NCBI GenBank assembly: GCA_902749685.1
Contig: CACVKW010000217.1
Coordinates: 1 to 56,972, forward strand
DNA length: 56,972 nucleotides
DNA from: Olavius sp. associated proteobacterium Delta 1
GTDB lineage: Bacteria; Desulfobacterota; Desulfobacteria; Desulfobacterales; JAFDCJ01
Direction: 5' to 3'
The number at the start of each line of letters is the position of its first letter. Positions within the stretch are counted from its first letter, which is position 1. This document shows, piece after piece, positions 8,462 to 15,924 of this stretch. Under the pieces are notes generated by a model. It was not told the origin of the DNA, did no database searches, and was given only the letters and a program-made list of their open reading frames with translations. The position numbers and the translations under genes were made by a program.

Positions 8462-9277
8462 ATGGATCTTCACGGAAAAGTCGCCCTGGTCCTGGGTGCT
8501 ATCAAGGGTATCGGCAAGGGCATCGGTCTAGCCCTGGCAATGCGGGGCGTGAAGGTGGCGCTGAATTATTTCGATTGGGAAGAAGCGTTGGACGGGCTGA
8601 AGAAGGAATTTGCCGCTACCGGGCAGGAGCACCTCATCATTCAAACCAATCTGCTGGAGGTTGACAAAATCCCCGATCTTATCGGGCGGGTAATCGAAAA
8701 ATACGGCCGGCTCGATATATTAGTCAACAATATCGAACGCGGCGGCTGGCCGGTGGTTCACGGAGCGTATGTACCGGAGCAGTGGGACCTTGAAATGCAA
8801 ACCACCCTGCGGGCCAAGCGCTGGATATTTGAATCTGCTTTGCCGCACCTGAAGGCCACCGGGGACGGGATTGCTATCAATCTGTCCTCGATTGCCGCCC
8901 TGGTCGGACGCAGCGGTCCGGCCGGCATGGTATTTAATGAAGGTTATGCTGCAGCCAACCGTGGCATCTCCCTGCTCACCGAGACATGGGCCCGTATGGG
9001 GGCACCCGGGGTGCGGGTAAACGAAATTATGCTCGGTTTAGTTGAAACCAGACACGCTCAAAAAACCCGGGGCTGGGATTTGCTGACCGCCGACCAGAAA
9101 AGGGCCCTGCTTGACCACACACTGCTGCAGCGCACCGGCACCATCGACGATGTCGTCAAAACCGTCCTCTTTATCATCAAAGATGCCCCCTTCATGACCG
9201 GCAGTGTACTGCGGCTGGATGGGGGGTATGTGCTGGGGGGAGAGAAAGTGGCAGAGATGCCAAAGGGAGTGTTGTGA
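8462..9277 (+). CDS. Short-chain dehydrogenase/reductase with altered active site
   Basis: 271-residue classical-SDR-like Rossmann protein, close in layout to FabG-type enzymes. The glycine motif is GAIKGIGKGIG (residues 12-22), the post-beta-4 motif is NNIE where NNAG is usual, and the catalytic serine region is INLSS (142/143). Tyr162 is present in GYAAANRG, but position 166, normally the catalytic lysine of YxxxK, is asparagine. The C-terminal region RLDGGYVLGG is typical. The missing lysine suggests lost, altered or non-catalytic function. An AGG lies 6 bases before the ATG. It appears to be a single-gene unit between YkgJ-family genes; no pathway partner is evident. Confidence 0.85.
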   Translation: MDLHGKVALVLGAIKGIGKGIGLALAMRGVKVALNYFDWEEALDGLKKEFAATGQEHLIIQTNLLEVDKIPDLIGRVIEKYGRLDILVNNIERGGWPVVHGAYVPEQWDLEMQTTLRAKRWIFESALPHLKATGDGIAINLSSIAALVGRSGPAGMVFNEGYAAANRGISLLTETWARMGAPGVRVNEIMLGLVETRHAQKTRGWDLLTADQKRALLDHTLLQRTGTIDDVVKTVLFIIKDAPFMTGSVLRLDGGYVLGGEKVAEMPKGVL

Positions 9278-9606
9278 GATCGGGTAAGTGAAGAAGGTGA
9301 GAGGGTGAGAAGGTGAGAGGGTAAGAAGGTAGGAAGATAATGAATGTTGCGCTTGTTGAACACCTTGGTTTCAGAAATCAGATGTGAAATCCCGCTGTTC
9401 TGTAAGAGAAGGATCGTTACCCTTGCGACAATCAGCAGATAGATCAATTGGTTTTCTTTTTTCTTTAAGATTTAGAAGGGCACATCCTTTTTCCGACTTC
9501 CGCATCTTTAGCCGCGGCATAGTCCCGCCCTATCGGACGACGACGGGTCCGAATTCCCACTTCCATTCTCAATTATGCCGCCAAATTAAGGATTGCCGGA
9601 AGCGTA
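9278..9606. other. Intergenic region with short-phrase repeats
   Basis: No gene recognised. 9287-9335 is a purine-rich imperfect tandem of GGTGAGAGGGTGAGAA-like units. 9496-9580 holds TCCGACTTCCGCAT and CGAATTCCCACTTCC words related to the phrases at 15207-15265 and 47660-47720. The genes on both sides converge here. Confidence 0.5.
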
Positions 9607-10392
9607 TCACGACCGCACCTTAATCGATTTACATTTGATGCCCCAAACAAACACCTTCACCCATTCAAAACCAAATTTCAGCAGGGTCATGTCATCGGTT
9701 TTAATTTTCTGGCGCAGGGTGGATTTAATTTGGTAGCGCTTTAAAAAGCTGCTTTGAAACACAAAGCCCCGAAATTGATCGATATTATAGGTGGCCATGA
9801 AAGCCATTTTAGCTTTGGGTCCCGCGGGACCTTCAAAGCCCCAGGGATCGTTTTGAAACAAGCGTTTAATTTCCGACCATCGGATGGTCATCGTGTGGTA
9901 TTGCTCGGCCTCCTGATCTTCAATCCAGTCCGGTACAGTCCATTCTTCCGGTTCATGCTGACCGAGACAAAAATCGGGCGGACGGTAAAAAAACACCGGC
10001 AGGTCCTTTTTCCGGGAAGCATCATACATAATTCCCTGCTCGATCGGAAATGTGCGGCAGGTGTCCGGCCGGTGATGGTAGACGGCGCAACCGGCTTCTG
10101 CTAAAAACGGGCATGTTTTCTCAGAATTGTCAGCCATGCGCAACAGCACGTCCGGAAAATGATTGGCCGGCCGCATGACGATGTCCACATATTTATCCAA
10201 AAACGCATCCGAGGTCATTTCAAGCGACTGTTTTAAGCGCAAAACATCATAAGGATATAGGAAAAGGTTCAGATTGCGGCAACACCGGTTAAAGCACTCA
10301 ACCTCCGGATGACAGCGGAAACAAAAGGTGTCATTTTCCTTGATCCGTATCCCGGGTAATTTGTCTATTTCTTCAATTTCAATGGGTTTCAT
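9607..10392 (-). CDS. YkgJ-family cysteine-cluster protein
   Basis: 261-residue paralogue of the product at 7509-8237. The shared block is CFRCHPEVECFNRCCRNLN then FLYPYDVLRLK, followed by CPFLAEAGCAVYHHRP and DTCRTFPIEQG. The cysteine spacing is nearly identical between the two proteins, so a common metal or cluster site is likely. It is the second gene of a two-gene unit: its ATG overlaps the stop of the upstream gene in an ATGA (10389-10392), implying translational coupling. Function unknown. Members of this family have been linked to FliB-type methylation, but nothing here identifies a target. Confidence 0.8.
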   Translation of the reverse strand: MKPIEIEEIDKLPGIRIKENDTFCFRCHPEVECFNRCCRNLNLFLYPYDVLRLKQSLEMTSDAFLDKYVDIVMRPANHFPDVLLRMADNSEKTCPFLAEAGCAVYHHRPDTCRTFPIEQGIMYDASRKKDLPVFFYRPPDFCLGQHEPEEWTVPDWIEDQEAEQYHTMTIRWSEIKRLFQNDPWGFEGPAGPKAKMAFMATYNIDQFRGFVFQSSFLKRYQIKSTLRQKIKTDDMTLLKFGFEWVKVFVWGIKCKSIKVRS

Positions 10393-10973
10393 TCTAGGAC
10401 CATTTCCGCAATTGTCAACTTGATCCTGCCGCTCAGGCCGGCTGCCTGTTTGAAATCATTTTCGAGTCTGGCCAGCTCGAAATAAAATTGGGTGCGATCA
10501 AATTTGAAATAAGGTTTATCGGAACACCGTTCATCAAAGGCGCTGCACCCCGGGCCATGCATAACCGGCTGTCCGGGTTTCTGAAGTTCATGGGGTATCC
10601 CGTGCAACCGGCAGATTATCGGACGAAAGGCGTAAAGGGTGCACATTCCATCTTTGTTCAAGGGGCACATCAGCCGCACCGCCCGTCCCTCGTTATCCGC
10701 CAGTTCCGTTTGTCGGCATACGTTTGCGGCCTGTGCCCGCAATGCACTTCGCTCCGATGCAGCCAGGCTGTCAAAGCCCTTGCGGAGAAACAGGTATTCC
10801 AGGTAGGTGTGGTGATAAAAACGCGTCCGGCAGCAATTTTCCTCACACCCCCGGCACTGAAATCCATAGAATTGAGCTGCGATATCATAATTTCGGTCCA
10901 TGTCACCGAAAATTTTCTGCAGCTGATCGAAAAAGGATAAAACTTGCGGCATGTCAAAACTTGTTTGGGTCAT
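10389..10973 (-). CDS. YkgJ-like cysteine-cluster protein, divergent type
   Basis: 194-residue protein with the cysteine pattern CRGCEENCCRTRFY near residues 38-51, then MCPLNKDGMCTLYAFRPIIC. This is the YkgJ/CxxCxxCC signature in a different subfamily from its two neighbours. A coupled pair with the downstream YkgJ gene (ATGA overlap) suggests the two proteins act together or on each other. There are no membrane segments or signal peptide. Function unknown. Confidence 0.7.
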   Translation of the reverse strand: MTQTSFDMPQVLSFFDQLQKIFGDMDRNYDIAAQFYGFQCRGCEENCCRTRFYHHTYLEYLFLRKGFDSLAASERSALRAQAANVCRQTELADNEGRAVRLMCPLNKDGMCTLYAFRPIICRLHGIPHELQKPGQPVMHGPGCSAFDERCSDKPYFKFDRTQFYFELARLENDFKQAAGLSGRIKLTIAEMVLE

Positions 10974-11143
10974 TGGATCTTGGAATTTGGATATTGTTTG
11001 CTATTTGTTTTTTGGAGCTTGGTATTTTATATATTCAAAAGCTCAACTATAATTTAGCTATCATCAATCATGTGCGACTTTTTTTTGTTTGGGACCCAAC
11101 ACCAGGTTGGCCGCTGTTGGCGTCGAATCCATGAAAGCTTCCA

Positions 11144-12199
11144 TCACACTATCGGGATCGGAAAAAAAATCTTTTTATAGAGGTTCATGGCGTAGCGGTC
11201 GGTCATGCTGGCGATTAAATCACAAACGATTCGTTCCTGGGACTGGCTGCTGTCGTTGCAGCCGGTCATTTGAAGTTCGTTCAGATTTACGAGCAGCATC
11301 TGTTCATTGTCGATAAAAAAGGCGTACAGCTCAGACAGAATTTTCTTGGCATTTTCAAAGTGCTGGTGAACCCGGGATGATTGATATACCTTGTCGTATA
11401 AAAATTTTCTTAATATAGCCATGGCTTCGTTCACATCAGCGCTCATCTGCAAACAAAGTTTGTCGTCACACACTTCAGTGGAGGAGATCAGGTCCCTGAT
11501 CATGGTTGTCGCACGTTCCGAATGGGTGAATCCAAGGATTTCGGTGCATTCGGCCGGTATCTGCTCGGCTTGGATGACGCCACTTCGGATAGCATCCTCA
11601 AGGTCATGATTAAGATAGGCCATAATGTCGGCAATCCTGGCAATTTGCCCTTCATAGGTGCCGGCCCGTTCGAGAACATCATCAGGTATAATTTTACCAA
11701 ATCCTTTTGAATGCTTTAGGATGCCGTCCCGGACTTCATGGGTCAAATTGAGGCCCTGGCCGTTATTTTCCAGGACTTCAACAACTCGCAGGCTCTGTGC
11801 ATTGTGCGAGAAATCTGCCGAAAATATCTCTTTCAGCACCGTCTCGCCGCTGTGCCCAAAAGGGGTATGACCCAGATCGTGTCCTAAGGCAATCGCCTCA
11901 ACCAGATCTTCGTTCAAAAACAGCGCCCGTGCGATGGCCCTTGCCATTTGCGCCACCTCGAGCGTGTGGGTCAAACGCGTCCGGTAATCATCGCCCAGGG
12001 GTGATAAAAAAACCTGGGTTTTATGTTTCAGCCTTCTAAAAGCATTGGAATAAACAATGCGATCACGATCGAGCTGGAAAGCCGTACGTACCGGACAGAG
12101 CTTTTCATCCGTGTCGCGACCCCGGGTTGCGGCACTCAGGCAGCCGAAGGGCGACATAAAGTTTTTTTCGCGTTTTTCAAATTCTTCTCTTATTGACAT
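11144..12199 (-). CDS. Deoxyguanosinetriphosphate triphosphohydrolase-like HD protein
   Basis: HD-domain dNTP triphosphohydrolase of the dGTPase family, predicted to hydrolyse a dNTP to deoxynucleoside and triphosphate. The motifs are the N-terminal RTAFQLDRDRIVYSNAFRRL, metal ligands in RTRLTHTLEVAQMAR and LGHDLGHTPFGHSGE, and a distal aspartate in YLNHDLEDAIRSG. I chose the ATG at 12199 (MSIREEFEKREKNF) because it is the family's usual N-terminus and a predicted promoter lies at 12231-12263. A 47-residue extension to 12340 is open but unlikely to be translated. The length of about 351 residues is normal for this subfamily. It could be housekeeping or an antiphage nucleotide-depletion enzyme; the sequence cannot decide. 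Confidence 0.88.
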   Translation of the reverse strand: MSIREEFEKREKNFMSPFGCLSAATRGRDTDEKLCPVRTAFQLDRDRIVYSNAFRRLKHKTQVFLSPLGDDYRTRLTHTLEVAQMARAIARALFLNEDLVEAIALGHDLGHTPFGHSGETVLKEIFSADFSHNAQSLRVVEVLENNGQGLNLTHEVRDGILKHSKGFGKIIPDDVLERAGTYEGQIARIADIMAYLNHDLEDAIRSGVIQAEQIPAECTEILGFTHSERATTMIRDLISSTEVCDDKLCLQMSADVNEAMAILRKFLYDKVYQSSRVHQHFENAKKILSELYAFFIDNEQMLLVNLNELQMTGCNDSSQSQERIVCDLIASMTDRYAMNLYKKIFFPIPIV

Positions 12200-12233
12200 A
12201 ATACCCGGTCTTAACAAATATAAAAAAGGTATT

Positions 12234-12263
12234 ATATTACTCCCAAGTATATTTTCTTGTAAA
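12234..12263 (-). promoter_or_regulatory. Predicted promoter of the dGTPase-like gene
   Basis: On the minus strand TTTACA (12258-12263), 18 bp, TAATAT (12234-12239), with an overlapping TATAAT just downstream (12231-12236). The predicted start lies inside the longer open frame, which supports initiation at 12199. Confidence 0.4.
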
Positions 12264-12353
12264 GAAATATCTGGTCTAACACAAAAAAACATAGCCTTTC
12301 GGGCCGGGTCAGTCCCACCGGAGGAGATGCTATAATCCAATGCCGTGGGGGAC

Positions 12354-12493
12354 TGGAATAATGGAATGTTGGAATGCTGGGTTGAGCGGACTGAGATCTA
12401 TTTTGGAGAGATGACCCTGACCAGAAACTAAAATCAGGACATCATCCGCTTTTTTGACCCAATATTCCATTTTTCCACCATTCCATTATTCCA
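12354..12493. repeat. Inverted-repeat island, TGGAATAATGGAATG type
   Basis: Perfect 15-bp arms TGGAATAATGGAATG (12354-12368) and CATTCCATTATTCCA (12479-12493). Partial complementarity continues inwards (GGAATGCTGGGTT against GACCCAATATTCC). Lies between two divergent genes. No coding content. Confidence 0.8.
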
Positions 12494-12511
12494 TCGGTAT
12501 CCCCCCCTGGG

Positions 12512-13120
12512 GTGATATCAAAGCTTGATCCCTTGCGCCAGGAAAGTAAAGGGCTGAATTGTACACTCATGGACGGCCACCATTTAATACTGGGTGAACT
12601 CGATGATTTTATCACCGGCGAGATCATCAAGGACACCCATGATGAACGGTACCGGCAGAAAATAGCACGCCTGCTCGTCGACCGCAGAGGGTATTTTAAA
12701 AGCGACATCGAACCGCGCAAAAGCCTGCTGGTGCAGGCCGGAGATAATCGGGCCACCATCAAAATTGATTTTTTAATCTACCTGTCTGGCAGGCTGTGCA
12801 TGATTATTAAATATGGCCCCGGTTCGCTGGTCACGCGCCAGCGGCCCGTCCTGGCCGCTTCGCGGGTTGTTGCACCTTACCAGATACCGGTTGCGGTGGT
12901 AACCAACGGCGAAGATGCTGAAATCCTCGAAGGATCGTCGGCCAAAGTCTTATCCCGCGGCCTGGATAGCATTCCGTCGAGAACGGAATTGATCAAATTA
13001 ACTGCCGGGTCTAATTTTAACACAATTCCGGCTGAACGGACCACAATGGAATCCAGAATCCTGTATTGTTATGAAGTGGACGACAGCTGTCCATGTGATG
13101 AGGATATATGTAGGCTTTAG
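12512..13120 (+). CDS. Stand-alone type I restriction R-protein N-terminal domain (HSDR_N-like)
   Basis: 202-residue protein resembling the HSDR_N domain alone, with no helicase. The family block is LDDFITGEIIKDTHDERYRQ followed by KIARLLVDRRGY. In the expected PD-(D/E)xK core, KIDFLIYLSGRLCMIIKYGPG keeps the aspartate and the lysine but has isoleucine where the ExK glutamate should be, so nuclease activity is doubtful. Start choice is uncertain: GTG 12512 is the longest option, and ATG 12569 (MDGHHLILGEL) is also plausible; neither has a good ribosome binding site. No restriction or modification genes are nearby. Similar solitary proteins are common in Desulfobacterota; their role is unknown. 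Confidence 0.7.
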   Translation: MISKLDPLRQESKGLNCTLMDGHHLILGELDDFITGEIIKDTHDERYRQKIARLLVDRRGYFKSDIEPRKSLLVQAGDNRATIKIDFLIYLSGRLCMIIKYGPGSLVTRQRPVLAASRVVAPYQIPVAVVTNGEDAEILEGSSAKVLSRGLDSIPSRTELIKLTAGSNFNTIPAERTTMESRILYCYEVDDSCPCDEDICRL

Positions 13121-13194
13121 GGATTGATGGGTATTAAGTCTATCCTATAGTCTGCAGTTTGAATGAATTAAAAATGAAAAAACCTAAAAAAATT

Positions 13195-13303
13195 CGCAGC
13201 ATAAAGTAATTAATCCGCGGCGCTTGGATATAACAGCTTTGGTCGGCATTCACAAAAAAGTTTACAAACTTACAATATGCAATTCTTCAGGGCGGATTAA
13301 TTA
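13195..13303. repeat. Palindromic dispersed element, copy 2 (TAATTAATCCGC type)
   Basis: Left border CGCAGCATAAAGTAATTAAT and right arm GGGCGGATTAATTA (13290-13303) match copy 1 at 7391-7497. The arms TAATTAATCCGCGG / GGGCGGATTAATTA are complementary over about 13 bp. The interior is diverged. The right arm ends one base before the TTG start codon of the deaminase gene. Confidence 0.75.
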
Positions 13304-13810
13304 TTGGACTACGAATATTTCATGAAAAAGGCGTTGGAGCAGGCTGAACAGGCACTGGCGGCCGGTGAGTTTCCGGTGGGGTGCGTTTTGGTCTATCAGG
13401 ATCAGATCCTGGTAACCAGTGCCCGCCGGAGCAGCATCGGAGGTGAGCGCAATGAAATCGACCACGCTGAAATAGTTGCTTTGCGGCGCCTGTCTGACCT
13501 GGGGGATACGGTCGACCATAGTCAAATCACTGCGTTCAGCACCATGGAACCCTGCCTGATGTGCTACAGCGCATTGATATTGGCCGGTATCGGTAAAATT
13601 GTTTACGCATATGAAGATGTCATGGGCGGCGGCACCGGCTGCCAGTTATCCCGGCTGACGCCCCTGTACAAGGACAGTTCGGTAAGGATTATGCCTGGAA
13701 TCCTGCGCGCTGAAAGCCTTAAACTGTTTAAAGACTTCTTTGCTGATCCAGCCAACGAATATCTAAGACAAAGCCTGTTGGCCGAATATACCCTATCTTG
13801 CGATGATTGA
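13304..13810 (+). CDS. TadA-like nucleoside/tRNA adenosine deaminase family protein
   Basis: 168-residue zinc-dependent deaminase of the CMP/dCMP fold. The zinc site is HAE (in DHAEIVALR) plus PCLMC (in TMEPCLMCYSAL), with the glutamate as proton shuttle. The N-terminus YFMKKALEQAEQALAAGEFPVG matches TadA and guanine-deaminase-type proteins. The start is probably TTG 13304, directly abutting the palindromic element; ATG 13322 is the alternative. It lacks the usual TadA C-terminal tail details, so a free-base or nucleoside deaminase is possible. A terminator-like hairpin follows at 13856-13876. Confidence 0.8.
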   Translation: MDYEYFMKKALEQAEQALAAGEFPVGCVLVYQDQILVTSARRSSIGGERNEIDHAEIVALRRLSDLGDTVDHSQITAFSTMEPCLMCYSALILAGIGKIVYAYEDVMGGGTGCQLSRLTPLYKDSSVRIMPGILRAESLKLFKDFFADPANEYLRQSLLAEYTLSCDD

Positions 13811-13945
13811 ATATTTAAAGAATTCTTCCCGTCGAGAGCCTCAGGGTCAAATGATATGGATCGAACGATCCATTTTAACAGAGACGGAGCGAATCCCGCC
13901 AGGGCGGGACAAAAATATTCAATATGCAATTCCGGCTCAATCGGA
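13808..13945. repeat. GACGGAGCGAAGCG-family intergenic repeat
   Basis: Begins ATTGAATATTTAAAGAATTC, has the core TTTTAACAGAGACGGAGCGA and ends AATATTCAATATGCAATTCC then GGCTCAATCGG. It closely resembles the copy at 43094-43198. It starts at the stop codon of the deaminase gene. Confidence 0.65.
13856..13876 (+). terminator. Possible terminator after the deaminase gene
   Basis: Perfect 7-bp stem ATGGATC / GATCCAT with loop GAAC, followed by TTTT. It lies inside the dispersed repeat copy. Confidence 0.45.
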
Positions 13946-14049
13946 TTAGGCTAATGCAAATTTCATCAAATATCGCTCAATATTGGGTCATAAAACCATA
14001 AAATATACAATTGAATACCCTGTCAGGTAATTTTACTTGCATTTTTTTC

Positions 14050-14078
14050 TTGCATTTCTTATTTTGGTTATATATTCA
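14050..14078 (+). promoter_or_regulatory. Possible infC operon promoter
   Basis: TTGCAT (14050-14055), 17 bp, TATTCA (14073-14078), or TATATT at 15-bp spacing. This gives a leader of roughly 140 nt before the infC start. Confidence 0.3.
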
Positions 14079-14227
14079 AGCGGATGGAAACATCACCATA
14101 TTTAGGGTGCCGGACGAAAAGTCGCAGACAGCCATCTATCCGAGTTTATTGGCAGACTGCTGATCCTCGCAAACCAACGCGCATGAGCGCAAAGATTCAT
14201 TATAATTATTAAATGAGGAGGTAGAAC

Positions 14228-14767
14228 ATAGCTTCACCAAGACGACCCCAGCGACCGATTCGATCAGACAGAGTTAACATCAATCAAAATATCCGGGCTA
14301 GAGAAGTCAGAGTTATAGATCCCGATGGCAACCAAGTCGGAATCATCTCTACCAGACAGGCGCTTGAAACGGCGGCTGAGTTTGGTCTCGACCTGGTAGA
14401 AGTTTCGCCCCATGCCAGTCCGCCTGTATGTAAGATCATGGACTATGGGCGCTACCGGTATGAACAGACCAAAAAGAAACAGGAAGCAAAAAAGAAACAA
14501 AGCACGTTTCAGGTTAAGGAAATAAAGGTGCGCCCGAAGACCGGCGATCATGATCTGCAGACCAAGATCGGCCATATAAAGAAGTTCATCGACAGAAAAG
14601 ACAAAGTCAAAGTTACCGTAATATTCAGAGGTCGCGAAATCACGCTGTCCAAATTGGGGATGTCATTGCTCGAAAAAATCGCTACGGAAACCGAAGAAAC
14701 GGCTATGGTCGAGCAACATCCGAAATTCGAAGGCCGTTCCCTGGTCATGATTCTGGCACCGCGATAA
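14228..14767 (+). CDS. infC: Translation initiation factor IF-3, AUA start
   Basis: IF-3 binds the 30S subunit and rejects initiation at poor start codons. The full frame begins at ATA 14228: a GAGGAGG site (14215-14221) lies 6 bases upstream, and the residues that follow (ASPRRPQRPIRSDRVNINQN) form the classic IF-3 N-terminus. The first in-frame ATG is 70 codons later, inside the domain linker, and would remove the N-domain. Total 179 residues, normal for IF-3. The N-domain contains IRAREVRVIDPDGNQVG, and the C-domain KEIKVRPKTGDHDLQTKI. The rare start codon is the known basis of IF-3 autoregulation (AUU in E. coli). First gene of the infC-rpmI-rplT-pheST cluster; no thrS precedes it. Confidence 0.95.
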   Translation: MASPRRPQRPIRSDRVNINQNIRAREVRVIDPDGNQVGIISTRQALETAAEFGLDLVEVSPHASPPVCKIMDYGRYRYEQTKKKQEAKKKQSTFQVKEIKVRPKTGDHDLQTKIGHIKKFIDRKDKVKVTVIFRGREITLSKLGMSLLEKIATETEETAMVEQHPKFEGRSLVMILAPR

Positions 14768-14871
14768 ATTGGAATTATTGAAATATTCATGGGATACACA
14801 ACCCACGACGTATCTCAAATAACGAATAAGCAGCGACAAAAGTAAAGACAAGCATCATTTGAATCTGTGAC

Positions 14872-14913
14872 GGTGGCGTGAGCCGGTATTTGATAGCTCA
14901 CGCCATCTATTTT
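14872..14913 (+). terminator. Attenuator-like hairpin between infC and rpmI
   Basis: 12-bp stem GGTGGCGTGAGC (14872-14883) / GCTCACGCCATC (14896-14907) with a 12-nt loop, followed by TATTTTT. It ends 20 bp before the rpmI ATG. It could be a partial terminator or the L20-responsive leader expected in this operon; which one is inference. Confidence 0.65.
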
Positions 14914-14933
14914 TAAATAAAGGAGAAAGATAA

Positions 14934-15131
14934 ATGCCGAAAATTAAAACTAATCGTGCGGCAGCCAAGCGCTTTAAAAAAACCGGAACCGGTAAAATTG
15001 TATATCGAAAATCATGCGCCAACCACATCCTGACTAAAAAAACTACCAAGCGCAAACGATCGTTGCGGGCTCCGCATCTGATTGCCAAATCCGATCGCAA
15101 AGAAATAAGGCGCCTGCTGCCCAATGGGTAA
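14934..15131 (+). CDS. rpmI: 50S ribosomal protein L35
   Basis: 65-residue basic protein with the L35 start [20 protein letters not shown], then AHHIL-like [15 protein letters not shown] and the end EIRRLLPNG. It is a structural protein of the large subunit. AGGAG lies upstream of the ATG. It is normally followed closely by rplT; here a 333-bp repeat-filled gap intervenes. Confidence 0.96.
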   Translation: MPKIKTNRAAAKRFKKTGTGKIVYRKSCANHILTKKTTKRKRSLRAPHLIAKSDRKEIRRLLPNG

Positions 15132-15464
15132 TCTGAAGACAGATGTCGGATTACAGATGACAGAAAACAGATTTCAGATGACCGATGTCAGAGGACAGAG
15201 AATATTGAATTCGGCCTGCGACGAGCTCAGCCGAGCCGAAGTCGGAATGCGGAAGTCGGAATAATAGGAGACAGAAGATAGAAAAAATTCCTGAGTTATT
15301 AATTATTTGTTATTGGTTATTAGATCCTGATTTCGGGTATTAGGAATAAAACCTTTTTCCCAGTCAACTAATCAACCTATCAACTATTCAAACAAATTAA
15401 AACGATCTCAACGATCTTTAGGATCACAACGACATAACGACACAACGAAATTGAGGTAAACAAA
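15132..15464. other. Repeat-filled gap between rpmI and rplT
   Basis: No gene seen. It starts with imperfect CAGATGTCGGATTACAGATG / CAGATTTCAGATGACC phrases (15138-15200). Then comes the 47-bp dispersed repeat (15207-15253) and an AT-rich stretch of ATTAATTATTTGTTATTGG type. The end, ACGATCTCAACGATC / ACAACGACATAACGACAC, is a short-phrase run up to the rplT ribosome binding site. This spacer is usually only tens of bases long. Confidence 0.7.
15207..15253 (+). repeat. 47-bp dispersed repeat, copy 1
   Basis: Starts GAATTCGGCCTGCGACGAGC and ends GTCGGAATGCGGA. The reverse complement of 47704-47750 matches it at 44 of 47 positions, all three differences being C/T. Not coding in either place. 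Confidence 0.85.
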
Positions 15465-15815
15465 ATGAGAGTAAAACGAGGATTCAAAGCCAGAAAACGC
15501 CGCAAAAAGGTTTTGAAATTGGCCAAAGGATTTCGCGCGGGCCGCAGCAAATTGTTTCGGACGGCTGCAGACGCCGTCGATAAAGCCCTGATGTATTCTT
15601 ATCGCGACCGCCGTACGCGCAAACGCGATTTTCGAAGACTCTGGATTGCCCGAATTAATGCCGCCAGCCGGATAAATAATTTGACGTACAGTAAATTCAT
15701 TCATGGCCTGAAGCTTGCCGGGGTTGAGCTTGATCGCAAGGTTCTCGCCGAACTGGCAATTTCAGATCCGGCCGGATTTACCAAAATCGCAAACCTGGCG
15801 GCACAGAAACTTTAA
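15465..15815 (+). CDS. rplT: 50S ribosomal protein L20
   Basis: 116-residue L20, an early assembly protein of the large subunit and, in many bacteria, an autogenous repressor of its own operon. Recognised by [40 protein letters not shown] and the C-terminal [16 protein letters not shown] lies 10 bases upstream of the ATG. It is in the conserved infC-rpmI-rplT-pheST order. Confidence 0.97.
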   Translation: MRVKRGFKARKRRKKVLKLAKGFRAGRSKLFRTAADAVDKALMYSYRDRRTRKRDFRRLWIARINAASRINNLTYSKFIHGLKLAGVELDRKVLAELAISDPAGFTKIANLAAQKL

Positions 15816-15924
15816 TAACGCTGATTGAGGGATTCAGGAATTTAGAAATTTGGGAATTAATATATAGATCCTAAAATTTTAGGTTCCCATCCCCCCTTTC
15901 AGAACATGTTATCGAGTTTGACAA

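Noticed and set aside
12200..12340. 47-residue N-terminal extension of the dGTPase-like protein
   Set aside because: It lies over a predicted promoter, is atypical of the family and has no ribosome binding site; ATG 12199 fits better.
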